Assembly (NCBI GenBank): GCA_947453195.1
Contig: CANGFO010000003.1
Coordinates: 1 to 64,000, forward strand
Reading direction: 5' to 3'
DNA length: 64,000 bases
DNA from: Flavobacteriaceae bacterium
Lineage (GTDB): Bacteria; Bacteroidota; Bacteroidia; Flavobacteriales; Flavobacteriaceae
The notes under the pieces were generated by a model, which saw nothing but the letters and a program-made list of their open reading frames with translations, did no database searches and had not been told where the DNA came from. The translations under genes were made by a program, and so were the position numbers. This document shows, piece after piece, positions 51,902-64,000 of the stretch (the first letter of the stretch is position 1; every line of letters begins with the position of its first letter).

Positions 51902-54883
51902 TTATTTTGAAGTGTAGTGTCTTTCTTCAATATCTTCGATATCTCCTTTTGTCATTGTGTCTACCAATACTGGAGTTGCAATGAATAAAGACGAATAAGT
52001 TCCTACGATAATACCAACCAACATAGCGAAAATAAATCCTCTGATTGATTCACCACCAAATAAGAACATCGTTAATAACACTAAGATCATCATTAATGAA
52101 GTATTCAAAGTTCTTGATAAAGTACTGTTAATAGAAGCATTTACCACATCTTTAAAGTGACCTTTGTAATTTCCACCAAGGTATTCACGAATTCTATCAA
52201 ATACAATTACAGTATCGTTCATAGAATAACCAATTACTGTTAAGATAGCAGCAATAAAATGTTGGTCCATTTCCATATGGAAAGGCATGATTTTGTATAA
52301 CCAAGAATACATTCCCAATACAAAAATAACGTCATGGAATACCGCAGCAATCGCACCTAATGAATATTGCCATTTACGGAAAGAGATTACTAAATACAAT
52401 CCAACAACTAGCATTGCACCAAGTACCGCCCAGTAGGAGTTTGTTTTAATATCTTCCGAAATTGCAGCACCTACTTTAGAGGCTTGTAATACACCTACTT
52501 GTTTACCATCATATGAATTAATGAATTTATCATAAGTCATATTAGTGTAATATTTACCTAATACTTTAAATAATTTTTCATTTACTTCTTTATCTACACC
52601 AGCACTTTCTTCTTGGATTTTGTATTTAGTAGTTAATTTTAATTGATCAGCATCACCAAATACTTTAGCTTCTACAGCAGTTCCAAATTCTTTAGATAAT
52701 TCTTCAGAAACTTGAGTTGGCTCAACAGTTTTTTCGAATTTAACTTGGAACGTTCTTCCTCCAACAAAATCAACTCCTTGATCTAATCCATTTCCGAAGA
52801 AGATAGAGTACAAACTCACCACTACAACAGCAGAAGAGAATAAATACGTCCATTTTTTCATTCCAACGAAATCAAAGTGGAATCCTGTAAACCAATTTTT
52901 AGTTAATGGTGTAGAGAAAGTTAAGTTTTTATTGTTAGCAACATCTTTATCAATAAATATTCTTGCAATAAAAATAGAAGTGAATAAAGAAGTGAAAATA
53001 CCAATTAATAATGTAGTAGCAAAACCTTGGATTGGCCCTGTACCGAAAATGAATAATATGGCACCTGTTAAAACGTGAGTAACATTCGCATCAATAATAG
53101 AACGCATAGCCCCTTTCCAACCGTATGAAGTTTTCACAGCATCAGCTAATGTTTTACCTTCTCGAAGTTCTTCTTTCGCTCTTTCGTAGATAATGATATT
53201 CGCATCCACAGCCGTACCCAATGTCAATACGATACCAGCAATACCAGGTAATGTTAATACTGCACCTAAACTTGCTAAAATTCCGAATAAGAAAAGTAAG
53301 TTTATTAATAATGCAATGTTTGCATACCATCCAGCTCTACCATAATAGAATACCATCCATAAGAATACTAACAAGAACCCAACGATAGAAGAAATAAATC
53401 CAGCGTGGATTGCTTTTTCTCCTAATGATGGCCCTACTACTTCTGATTGAATAATTTCTGCTCTTGCAGGTAATTTACCCGCACGTAATACGTTTGCTAA
53501 ATCTTTCGTTTCAGCGATATCAAAGTTTCCAGAAATTTCAGATCTTCCACCAGCAATTGGTCCTGAAGTAACTCCAGGTGCAGAATAAACAACATCGTCT
53601 AATGCAATTGCAATATATCCTTTAGTTGTAAAAGCATTTCCTGTTAATTCTTCCCATTTTTTAGCTCCTTGCCCGTTCATTTGCATAGAAACAGCAGGTT
53701 TTCCTAATTGGTCAAAAGTATCTCTTGCATCTGTAATCACACCACCACTTAATGGAGCTGCATTATCTTTATTTCCTTTTAAAGCATATAATTCAAATGT
53801 TTCAGCTTCTTTACCTGTTTTTTCATCTTTAGTGAAAGTTGGTTTTCCCCAAACAAATTTTGCAAATCTTTTATCTGCAGGAATTAAAGCACGAATATCA
53901 GCTCTTTGGAAATAAGAGTTGATTTTAGCAGTATCTTTTACAGAAACAATTCCTAATACTGGACCACCACCTTGAGAAACAAACTTGTCTAACAATGGGT
54001 TATTTCCTTTTTTATCAGCAACAGAATCTTTTGATTTATCAGTTAACATTGCTGTCAACGAATCTTTAGCAGCAGTTTTAACTTCTTTTGGAGCTGCAAC
54101 TTCTGATTTTTTCAATGCATCATTAGCAGCCATTAAGAAACCACCAATTTCATCAATTTTATAGGTTTCCCAGAACTCTAATTGCGCTGTTCTTTGTAAT
54201 AAAAGTTTAATTCTATCTACATCTTTTGCACCTGGTAATTCTACAAGAATTCTACCAGTTTGTCCAAGTTTAGCAATATTTGGTTGTGTAACACCAAATT
54301 TATCGATACGTTTTCTTAATACTTCAAAAGCACTTTCTACAGACTCATCAACTTTTTTGCTGATTACTTTTTTAGTTTGTGCATCAGTCATATTAAAATT
54401 GATCTGATCAGCTAAATTTCTATTTGCAAAAATACTTGGATCTGCAAGTTTTACAGTTCCTTTTGAATTGGCTTCAAAAGCTTCAAAGAAGGCATCCAAA
54501 TAAGATTGGTTTCCTCTTTGGTTCGTTTTAGCATCTTCTAAAGATTTATTGAAAATTGGATTTTTTGAGTCATTTGCAAGACCTTTCAAAACATCTTTAA
54601 CCGATATTTGAAGGATCACGTTGATACCTCCTTCAAGGTCAAGACCTTTATTGATTTGCTTTCCACTTACTTCAGCATAAGTATAATCTACTAATCCAAA
54701 TAAACTAAAAACATTTTTGTTTTTAAGATCATTTAAATAGTTTACTTCTTTTTGTTGATTTCCTTTAGCGAAAGCTTTGGCATCGTTTTGAATTCCATTT
54801 GAAACAAATGTGAAAGTTAATTGGTAAATACTTACCAATGCAAATAGAATTGCGAAAAATTTAATAAGTCCTTTATTCTGCAT
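51902..54883 (-). CDS. secDF: Fused protein translocase subunit SecDF
   Basis: A 993-residue inner-membrane protein joining SecD and SecF. The SecD half has QINKGLDLEGGINVIL (the D1 motif), a large periplasmic region including a Lys/Asp-rich insertion near residues 250-300, and membrane helices from about 500. The SecF half starts near residue 640 with FDFVGMKKWTY, then GLDQGVDFVGG (the D4-type motif) and its own six helices. It uses the proton gradient to complete Sec-dependent export. A perfect promoter lies 125 bases upstream. Confidence 0.97.
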   Translation of the reverse strand: MQNKGLIKFFAILFALVSIYQLTFTFVSNGIQNDAKAFAKGNQQKEVNYLNDLKNKNVFSLFGLVDYTYAEVSGKQINKGLDLEGGINVILQISVKDVLKGLANDSKNPIFNKSLEDAKTNQRGNQSYLDAFFEAFEANSKGTVKLADPSIFANRNLADQINFNMTDAQTKKVISKKVDESVESAFEVLRKRIDKFGVTQPNIAKLGQTGRILVELPGAKDVDRIKLLLQRTAQLEFWETYKIDEIGGFLMAANDALKKSEVAAPKEVKTAAKDSLTAMLTDKSKDSVADKKGNNPLLDKFVSQGGGPVLGIVSVKDTAKINSYFQRADIRALIPADKRFAKFVWGKPTFTKDEKTGKEAETFELYALKGNKDNAAPLSGGVITDARDTFDQLGKPAVSMQMNGQGAKKWEELTGNAFTTKGYIAIALDDVVYSAPGVTSGPIAGGRSEISGNFDIAETKDLANVLRAGKLPARAEIIQSEVVGPSLGEKAIHAGFISSIVGFLLVFLWMVFYYGRAGWYANIALLINLLFLFGILASLGAVLTLPGIAGIVLTLGTAVDANIIIYERAKEELREGKTLADAVKTSYGWKGAMRSIIDANVTHVLTGAILFIFGTGPIQGFATTLLIGIFTSLFTSIFIARIFIDKDVANNKNLTFSTPLTKNWFTGFHFDFVGMKKWTYLFSSAVVVVSLYSIFFGNGLDQGVDFVGGRTFQVKFEKTVEPTQVSEELSKEFGTAVEAKVFGDADQLKLTTKYKIQEESAGVDKEVNEKLFKVLGKYYTNMTYDKFINSYDGKQVGVLQASKVGAAISEDIKTNSYWAVLGAMLVVGLYLVISFRKWQYSLGAIAAVFHDVIFVLGMYSWLYKIMPFHMEMDQHFIAAILTVIGYSMNDTVIVFDRIREYLGGNYKGHFKDVVNASINSTLSRTLNTSLMMILVLLTMFLFGGESIRGFIFAMLVGIIVGTYSSLFIATPVLVDTMTKGDIEDIEERHYTSK

Positions 54884-55007
54884 TATTACTAAAAATTAAT
54901 TAATTTTTTGGTTTTTTTGTTTATAAAAACAAGTGAATTACTATTAAACTATTGATTTTCAAAAAGTGATCTACGTAAAATAACAACTACACATTTTTAT
55001 AAACGTG

Positions 55008-55038
55008 CAAATATATAATTTACGGATAGATTAACAAA
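55008..55038 (-). promoter_or_regulatory. Consensus promoter of secDF
   Basis: On the minus strand TTTG (55038-55035), 19 bases, TATATTTG (55015-55008). The secDF start codon is at 54883, so the leader would be about 120 bases, long enough for regulation. Confidence 0.75.
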
Positions 55039-55056
55039 TTATTTACCCATTAATAT

Positions 55057-55091
55057 CAAAAAAAAGACTGCAATAGCGCAGTCTTTTTTTT
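55057..55091 (-). terminator. Terminator of mdh
   Basis: AAAGACTGC (55063-55071), 6-base loop, GCAGTCTTT (55078-55086), with T runs on both strands. Ends the minus-strand mdh transcript. Confidence 0.85.
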
Positions 55092-55111
55092 ACAATTATG
55101 TAATTATTTAA

Positions 55112-56044
55112 TTAAAGCACTGATTTTAAATCGGCATTCATTGCTCTAACTGCATCGGCACTTTTAGCAAATTTTGCTTTTTCATCTTCGTTTAATTGAA
55201 TATCAACAATTTTTTCTACACCATTTTTCCCTATAATACAAGGAACTCCAATGCAAATATCGCTTTGGCCGTATTCCCCTTCTAGAAATACTGAACATGG
55301 AATCATTTTCTTTTGATCGTTCAAGATAGCATCTACCAAAAAGGCTACTGATGCTCCTGGCGCATACCAAGCCGAAGTTCCAAGCAAAGCTGTAAGTGTA
55401 GCACCTCCAACCATAGTATCTGCAGAAACTTTAGCTAATTCTTCATCTGATAAAAATTGAGAAACGGGCACTCCATTATAAGAAGCTAATCTTGTTAAAG
55501 GAATCATGGTAGTATCTCCATGACCTCCAATAACCATTCCTTGTATATCGTTTGCAGGTTTATCTAATGCTAACGATAAATAGGTTTTGAAACGAGAACT
55601 ATCTAAAGTTCCTCCCATACCTATAATTCTGTTTTTTGGTAAACCAGTAGCTTTTAACGTTAAATAAGTCATGGTATCCATAGGGTTAGAGACCACAACC
55701 ACGATAGCATTTGGCGAATGAGCTAATAAATTTTCAGCAACTGTTTTTACAATTCCTGCATTGATTCCAATCAACTCTTCTCTAGTCATTCCTGGCTTTC
55801 TAGGAATTCCCGATGTAATAACCACTACATCACTTCCTGCAGTTTTAGAATAATCATTGGTGCTACCAACCATTTTAGTATTAAATCCTAAAGTGGTTTG
55901 GGTTTGCATAATATCCAAAGCTTTTCCTTCTGCAAATCCTTCTCTAATGTCTAATAATACGATCTCACTCGCAATTCTTCTGTAAGCAATAGCGTCTGCA
56001 CAAGTTGCGCCTACATTACCTGCTCCTACTATGGTAACTTTCAT
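55112..56044 (-). CDS. mdh: Malate dehydrogenase
   Basis: A 310-residue NAD enzyme of the lactate-type malate dehydrogenase group. VGAGNVGATCADAIA is the Rossmann loop; GIPRKPGMTREEL has the substrate Arg; GGHGDTTMIPL the catalytic His. Oxidises malate to oxaloacetate in the citric acid cycle. The DUF6588-like gene stops 28 bases upstream, so the two may be co-transcribed after gyrB. Confidence 0.97.
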   Translation of the reverse strand: MKVTIVGAGNVGATCADAIAYRRIASEIVLLDIREGFAEGKALDIMQTQTTLGFNTKMVGSTNDYSKTAGSDVVVITSGIPRKPGMTREELIGINAGIVKTVAENLLAHSPNAIVVVVSNPMDTMTYLTLKATGLPKNRIIGMGGTLDSSRFKTYLSLALDKPANDIQGMVIGGHGDTTMIPLTRLASYNGVPVSQFLSDEELAKVSADTMVGGATLTALLGTSAWYAPGASVAFLVDAILNDQKKMIPCSVFLEGEYGQSDICIGVPCIIGKNGVEKIVDIQLNEDEKAKFAKSADAVRAMNADLKSVL

Positions 56045-56071
56045 TTTATTGTGTGTTATATTGATAAAAAA

Positions 56072-59039
<2,968 letters not shown>

Positions 59040-59071
59040 TTATTCTAAAAATGTATTTTTTGTGTAACACG

Positions 59072-59101
59072 CAAATATATTAAATCAGCAAGGATTACAA
59101 A
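59072..59101 (-). promoter_or_regulatory. Promoter of gyrB
   Basis: On the minus strand TTTG (59101-59098), 18 bases, TATATTTG (59079-59072). The start codon is 38 bases downstream. Confidence 0.75.
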
Positions 59102-59237
59102 GTCAATTTATGTAATTTATAGCGGAAGTTATTAACATAAAACCTTAATAAATTAATCCGAAAATGCTTTTTATCTATTTTATAAAAATAAACATAGAAT
59201 ATACTAATTATTAAATTTTCTAAATAATAATATCAGT

Positions 59238-59681
59238 TTAAAATACATTTTCAACAGTGAAACTTGAAGAATTAATTTCAAATGAAAAACCAACTGAATT
59301 CCCCATCAATTTACTTCCTAATGGTGATTGTGGAGAAACCGCAATAATTACCGATTGATCAATAGTTATTTTTGGCAAAGCGGCGCTAACAAATAGCAAC
59401 ATTCCGTTAGCTTGAACCATACTCCCCAAAGCAATATTAGTGTGCTTAACATTAGGGTCAATCTTATCTAAAACGGCTTTTTGAGCTAAAATTTCTTGCA
59501 ATTTATAATTCAGTTTTTCTTGCTCTAAATGCATCATCGACAAAGCCGTTTCGTGCTTATCTCCTGCAGAGCCTTTGGCATCATTTTGCGCATCTTCGGT
59601 TAGGCCTGAGATCATATCCCTAAAGACATCAATGCGATCCTGTAGGATTTGATGGTACCGTTCTAAAACTTGTTTTTTCAT
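59238..59681 (-). CDS. GreA/GreB-like transcription factor-fold protein
   Basis: A 147-residue protein. The N-terminal half is a long antiparallel coiled-coil candidate with an acidic tip-like DKHET, and the C-terminal half, with VIAVSPQSPLGSKLMGNSVGFSFEI, has the FKBP-like domain of GreA/GreB (compare SPLGRALLGK). It would bind the RNA polymerase secondary channel. In databases such flavobacterial proteins are sometimes mislabelled as 3-oxoacyl-ACP synthase, which the sequence does not support. Downstream of the barrel gene, 18 bases away. Confidence 0.75.
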   Translation of the reverse strand: MKKQVLERYHQILQDRIDVFRDMISGLTEDAQNDAKGSAGDKHETALSMMHLEQEKLNYKLQEILAQKAVLDKIDPNVKHTNIALGSMVQANGMLLFVSAALPKITIDQSVIIAVSPQSPLGSKLMGNSVGFSFEINSSSFTVENVF

Positions 59682-59699
59682 TAAGAGATAAATGCGATA

Positions 59700-61493
59700 T
59701 TAAAAATCAAATTTATAATTCGCACCCAACATCACTTGAATTCCTTGCACCGGATAATTTACCCATCTTTGGTAGTTTTGGTTAGCCAAATTATTTCCTT
59801 TAAAGAAGAAGGTCAATCGTTCATTGTGCTTATATCCCACTTGTGCATTCAAATCGAAATAACTATTTAATGATACTAATTCATTTTTTTCTTGTAATGG
59901 TATAGTATTCCATGGTTGAATATTAGTTGCATTAATAGCTAATTGATCTTTTCTTTGACCTACAAAAAACAGTTTTGCATTGGCATACCATTTTGAATTG
60001 AAGGTATAATCAACAAAAGAACTCAATTGAATTGCTGGAAGATTCCATGCTTCTTGTTCATCTTGAATTCCATAACTGTTTAAAGTTCCGTTAACGCCAA
60101 CTGAAAAGTTTTTTGTGAAATCTGCTTTTAATTCTCCAAAGAAACTAAGTGTTTTAACCTTATCATAAATCACCCCAAATGAATTTCCAAAAGCATAACC
60201 TGATGCATTTGTATTTAAAGGATCGTATGCATTATTTTTATACAAGGCTTTGTTGTCATCGTTTTTAAAAGAACCACGAACATTATACCCAATTGTATTC
60301 GATAATTTTCCTTTTAAACCCACGTACAAATCGTATTTTTGATCAGTTGGTGCGACTGCACTAGTAGGTGACATAAAAAAGTTTTCTTGAGCAAAATCTT
60401 GATATGAATTTTGTTTTAACTCCCCTTCCAACCCAGCATAGGCAATCATTAAATCACCAACTACGTTAAATGACCCTGTAATATTTGGATAAATAAACAA
60501 TTTGCTTTTTGCATCTGAAACTTCAGTTTGCGCTAAGGAATTATAATAAATTCCTAATCCAAAATTAATAGACAATTCCTTTTTGAAATAATTAAAAGTT
60601 GGCTGAATTCCCAATATTGTAGATTCATATTTTAAGGAAGTGCTATTGTAATAATCTTTATCAAAACTTCCGCTTAAATAGTCAAACACGAAATTAGTTT
60701 TCATTTTTATATCATTAATTTCAAATTGAGCTGCGGGCTTGATAACCAATCGATTTTCTGCGGAAGCATAAGAATCAGAAAAATGACTAAATTTAAGTGT
60801 AGCTTCTTTAAAAGCGGATTCACTTAATGCAATTTTACCACCTAAATAAATGTTTTGATATACTTGCTTAGGATTTATTTTACCTAAAAAGATATCCTTA
60901 TCTGAAGGAACTAAATTTTCATAAAATAAAGGTTCCAATCCATACCAATTGTAGGCTTGACGCTGATAACCCAAATCACCATTCCAAGATATTTTATTTG
61001 ATTTACTTCCATAGGTTGCATCTAGATAGGTATTTGAAAAATTATTATCCAAAACCACATCTTTAACTCCTCCTTGCGAAGAAAGATGACGAAACATAGC
61101 TCCTACATAATCTCCATTTTTCAAGGTTTTTGTTGCAAATAATTCGGCATTAATTGTTCCGTAAGTACCAGCTGCAAAGGTGGCGTAGTTACTAAACAAT
61201 TTTTCTTTGGCTGCATTTTCAACAGAAGCTGATTTTCCTTTAGCTGGCATAAAGGTAGACGCCACAGGAAAAGAAAAAATGGAATACTGGATCGCTTCTT
61301 TTTTTGAATTATCTTCATCATTAAGAACAGGAGATTCTTTTACTTTAAAAGCATCCGAGATTGTTGGCGTATAGGCCTTCACTACATTCACCACTTCGGT
61401 TCCTATGTTTTCGTCTTTCTTTTGGGCAAAAGTTATTTGGAAACCAAAAAGGACTACCAAGATTGCGATTTTATGTTGAAAATTGATTTTCAT
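59700..61493 (-). CDS. TonB-receptor-like beta barrel lacking a plug
   Basis: A 597-residue outer-membrane protein with signal peptide (ends FAQ). The N-terminal segment (GTEVVNVVKAYTPTISDAFKV) leads straight into strand after strand of barrel, and the C-terminus with RLTFFFKGNNLANQNYQRW and GANYKFDF is typical of TonB-dependent receptors. I see no TonB box or plug domain, so it may be a passive barrel or a partner of the adjacent TPR protein. I chose ATG at 61493; the in-frame ATG at 61523 lies 14 bases from the TPR stop. Confidence 0.8.
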   Translation of the reverse strand: MKINFQHKIAILVVLFGFQITFAQKKDENIGTEVVNVVKAYTPTISDAFKVKESPVLNDEDNSKKEAIQYSIFSFPVASTFMPAKGKSASVENAAKEKLFSNYATFAAGTYGTINAELFATKTLKNGDYVGAMFRHLSSQGGVKDVVLDNNFSNTYLDATYGSKSNKISWNGDLGYQRQAYNWYGLEPLFYENLVPSDKDIFLGKINPKQVYQNIYLGGKIALSESAFKEATLKFSHFSDSYASAENRLVIKPAAQFEINDIKMKTNFVFDYLSGSFDKDYYNSTSLKYESTILGIQPTFNYFKKELSINFGLGIYYNSLAQTEVSDAKSKLFIYPNITGSFNVVGDLMIAYAGLEGELKQNSYQDFAQENFFMSPTSAVAPTDQKYDLYVGLKGKLSNTIGYNVRGSFKNDDNKALYKNNAYDPLNTNASGYAFGNSFGVIYDKVKTLSFFGELKADFTKNFSVGVNGTLNSYGIQDEQEAWNLPAIQLSSFVDYTFNSKWYANAKLFFVGQRKDQLAINATNIQPWNTIPLQEKNELVSLNSYFDLNAQVGYKHNERLTFFFKGNNLANQNYQRWVNYPVQGIQVMLGANYKFDF

Positions 61494-61536
61494 AATTCTA
61501 TTATTTTTGAAGCACTTTACCATGCTAATGTGATAA

Positions 61537-64000
61537 TTATTTATTTTCTATCGACGAATTTGTTTTACTTTCTTCAGCTTTAATAGCATCTAGTTCCGTT
61601 TGTGCTTCTTGAACAACTTCTGGAAAATCAGTGAAATTTTCAATTACACTATCTAAAATGTCAGTCGCTTGGAAACTGTCTTTCAACCCGTAATAGTTTT
61701 TAGCCATAACGATTAATCCTTTAGCTCCAAAAAACTTGTAACCTGAATAATCTTTAGCTAATTTTTGAACGGTTTTGTTTGAATCAGCAAATTTTCCATC
61801 TTTATTTTTGAAATAAGCATCATAATACAAAGCTTCTGCCGCCAACTCACCTTTTGCAATTTTCAGTAAAACAGAATACGCATAACGCGCTTTAACTTCG
61901 TCTTTTGCATTTATCGCCGATCGAGCAACAATTATTTGCGCATCACTTTTTATTTTATCATCAGTCTTTTGATTAGCTATAACTTTATCGGCATAAATAA
62001 CCGCATTAGGATAGTCTTTTTGTTCGTAATACGAACGCATTAAATTTGCTTGTGCAAAGGTCACATTCTGAGGAAAATCAGCTTCTGTTTCTAAACGAGT
62101 TAAAACGGTATTTGCTTTTGCAAAATCGTCTTTCTTTAAATGTATTTCGCATAAACGCACTAAAGCCTGCTCGGTATATTCACTTTTTGGCTGTGCAATC
62201 ACAAACTCATAATTCGGTATTGCATTAGCTTCTAATCCGTCTGCATAATAGGCTTGCGCTAAATAAAAATTAGCTTTCAATGCATGAATACCTTTTGGAA
62301 ATTTGGCTACATAACCACTTAAACTAGAGATTGCTTGTTTCGTGTTATTCTGTAAATACTGTTTCTCGGCAGCTTCATAAGTATCGTTATCCAAATCGGC
62401 ATCTGAAACTTCAACAAAATCTAAAGAGCGAACCCAGGTTGCATATTCCTCTACTTTTCCGTTATCTACATAAATTAATCTAGCTGTAGTTACTGCTTCA
62501 AGTGCCTCGGGACTTCTAGGGAAATCGGCTGCAACTTTTTTGAATTTGGCAATAGCCAAATCGTCTTTATTTCCATTATAATAAACCAATCCTTCTCTTA
62601 AAACAGCTTTACTTGCATAAGTTCCGTTTTTAAACTCCGTTAGCAATTGATCGTACGTTTTTATTGCTAAATCGGTTTTGTTCTCCGTTACATAAGTATT
62701 TGCTAAATCAAACAAAGCATCATCTCGGTATTGCGAAGTTTTAAAAACTTGAAGGAATTTATTAAAATCTTCTATTTTCTTTTCGTTTTTACCTACAAAT
62801 CCATAGCTAATTGCTTTTTGAAAAGCTGCATAATCGGCATCAACGCTTTTTAATTCGATTGCCTTATTATAGGCATCCATTGCTGGCCAATATTTAGAAG
62901 TTACAAAACGACAATCACCCAACCTTAAATAAGCATCATTCAAACGAATTTTATCCTCTTTTGCAGTTCCAATAAAACTTTGAAAGCTGTTTCCCGCTTG
63001 GTCGTATTCTTTTTGTTTAAAATAACAATACGCAATATTGTAATTTAGATTTTTAAATTCTGGTGTGCTTACTGCTTCCGGACTTCCTTCAAATTGTTTG
63101 AAGCTCAACAAGGCCTCATTAAAATTATCTAACGTATATTCAGTTTCTGCTTTCCAAAAAGTGGCACGAGCCGAAAATTTTGCATCTATTTGAACGGCTA
63201 TTGAGGAAACAAACATCTTTAACGCCTCTTGATAATTACCGTCTGTATACAATTCTAATCCTCTATAAAATGTTACTTTTTGGTATGCTAATTTATTTTC
63301 TGGATTTTTATTTTTTTCCAAAATAACCAGGGCTTCCTTATAATTTTTTGAAGTTATGTAGGAGTTGATTAACAAACTCTCTATTTCTTTTTTACTTGGT
63401 GAATCGGGATATTTATTTAGAAACGAATTCAAAACATCAGGAACCGATTGATACGAATTTCCTATTTCATAGCTAATTTTGGCATAATTCAAAAGGGCGT
63501 CTTCTTGGATCTTTTTATCAAAATCCATTTCCGAAGCTGCTTTAAACGCATTTAATGCTTGTTGCTTTTTATCAGTATTCATGTAGCATTCGCCCAAATG
63601 ATAATATGCATTTTGAGCTACGCTATCTTTTCCATCAATAATTTTACTGAATTGCGAAACGGCATTTTCATAATCTTTTTGTTGGTAATACGTATATCCT
63701 AATTGATAAAAATCGGTATTACTCCATTTGCCTTTTTTGCCTTTGTATTCTTTTAAATAAGGAAGTGCCAAATCATATTTTTTTAAATTGAAATAACTCT
63801 CTCCAATAATTTTATTCAATTCCGATTTTTCAGTTGCATTGGAATTGGTCATTGCCAACAAACCCAAATCGATTGCTTTTTGAAAATCTCCCGATTTAAA
63901 ACTCATATCTGCTTGAAAATAGGCCAGCTTTTCTTTGTATTTTTCTTCGTTTGCAACTTGATCAAAATATTTGTTTGCCTCCTTAAAATCCTCGCCTTCA
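61537..64000 (-). CDS. Tetratricopeptide-repeat protein, N-terminus outside window
   Basis: At least 820 residues of almost continuous TPR units (patterns such as YFNLKKYDLALPYL, YQQKDYENAVSQF, YHLGECYMNTDKKQQALNAF). The frame is open to base 64000 beyond an internal ATG at 63906 (the residues upstream, EGEDFKEANKYFDQVA, are TPR too), so the start is off the window. The C-terminus ends in a Glu/Ser/Asn-rich stretch. TPR arrays scaffold protein complexes; the neighbouring barrel gene 43 bases downstream suggests an envelope location. Export signals cannot be judged without the N-terminus. Confidence 0.88.
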   Translation of the reverse strand, partial: EGEDFKEANKYFDQVANEEKYKEKLAYFQADMSFKSGDFQKAIDLGLLAMTNSNATEKSELNKIIGESYFNLKKYDLALPYLKEYKGKKGKWSNTDFYQLGYTYYQQKDYENAVSQFSKIIDGKDSVAQNAYYHLGECYMNTDKKQQALNAFKAASEMDFDKKIQEDALLNYAKISYEIGNSYQSVPDVLNSFLNKYPDSPSKKEIESLLINSYITSKNYKEALVILEKNKNPENKLAYQKVTFYRGLELYTDGNYQEALKMFVSSIAVQIDAKFSARATFWKAETEYTLDNFNEALLSFKQFEGSPEAVSTPEFKNLNYNIAYCYFKQKEYDQAGNSFQSFIGTAKEDKIRLNDAYLRLGDCRFVTSKYWPAMDAYNKAIELKSVDADYAAFQKAISYGFVGKNEKKIEDFNKFLQVFKTSQYRDDALFDLANTYVTENKTDLAIKTYDQLLTEFKNGTYASKAVLREGLVYYNGNKDDLAIAKFKKVAADFPRSPEALEAVTTARLIYVDNGKVEEYATWVRSLDFVEVSDADLDNDTYEAAEKQYLQNNTKQAISSLSGYVAKFPKGIHALKANFYLAQAYYADGLEANAIPNYEFVIAQPKSEYTEQALVRLCEIHLKKDDFAKANTVLTRLETEADFPQNVTFAQANLMRSYYEQKDYPNAVIYADKVIANQKTDDKIKSDAQIIVARSAINAKDEVKARYAYSVLLKIAKGELAAEALYYDAYFKNKDGKFADSNKTVQKLAKDYSGYKFFGAKGLIVMAKNYYGLKDSFQATDILDSVIENFTDFPEVVQEAQTELDAIKAEESKTNSSIENK

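Noticed and set aside
61121..61321. 66-residue minus-strand frame inside the barrel gene
   Set aside because: Out-of-frame shadow of the signal-bearing barrel protein.

Overview
The window is a low-G+C chromosome segment of a member of the Bacteroidota, almost certainly Flavobacteriaceae and close to Flavobacterium. The evidence is: gliding-motility ABC transporter genes gldF/gldG; a bacillithiol-type YtxJ protein; fused SecDF; a fused E1 alpha/beta 2-oxoacid dehydrogenase; several protein families largely confined to Bacteroidota (DUF6943, DUF6952, DUF6428, DUF6150, DUF6588-like); and repeated matches to the group's promoter consensus TTTG-N17-23-TAnnTTTG. No complete tRNA, rRNA, CRISPR array, transposase or integrase is visible.

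Region 1-2815 is accessory. It holds the end of a DUF6943-type gene, a four-gene minus-strand cassette (a 252-residue orphan-family protein, a DUF5675 protein and two small membrane proteins), a divergent small DNA-binding-like protein, and a fragment resembling the 3' end of tRNA-Ser followed by a terminator. I read this as the right-hand end of an integrated island, with 2761-2781 as the attachment half-site; the rest of the island and any integrase would lie left of the window.

Region 2822-64000 is ordinary core chromosome. 2822-6679 (minus): ClC channel, AlkD, AcpH, KdsB. 6760-10861: outer-membrane-like protein, APC permease, then a peroxiredoxin / thioredoxin / DUF6952 group. 10886-13426 (minus): an arsenic operon (ArsR, DUF6428, ArsC-like phosphatase, Acr3). 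13550-20604 (plus): tpx, dgkA, ftsK, lolA, lptF/G-like, ribB(A), combining peroxide defence, envelope lipid handling, chromosome segregation and riboflavin synthesis. 20821-31422: fused E1 enzyme, glyA, fumarylacetoacetase, YtxJ, clpB, M1 aminopeptidase. 31578-36558: GNAT, DUF2132, and an operon ending in gldF-gldG. 36602-42480 (plus): phoH, pdxH, ppk1, ppx, a lipoprotein hydrolase. 42520-46077: dnaX, smpB, an XRE regulator, pcm, with a candidate small RNA between dnaX and smpB. 46177-50531: Gfo/Idh oxidoreductase, 3-hydroxyacyl-CoA dehydrogenase, DUF1015, DUF6150 repeat protein, S1/P1 nuclease. 50577-64000 (minus): aminotransferase, secDF, mdh, a DUF6588-like protein, gyrB, a GreA-like factor, a plug-less TonB-receptor-like barrel and a long TPR protein that runs off the right edge.

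The best candidates for something new are the island cassette with its divergent regulator and GGAC/GTCC operator-like repeats, the island boundary itself, and two possible small RNAs (about 2655-2814 plus and 44391-44497 minus). Family names come from recognition of motifs and memory of the families, not from a search.
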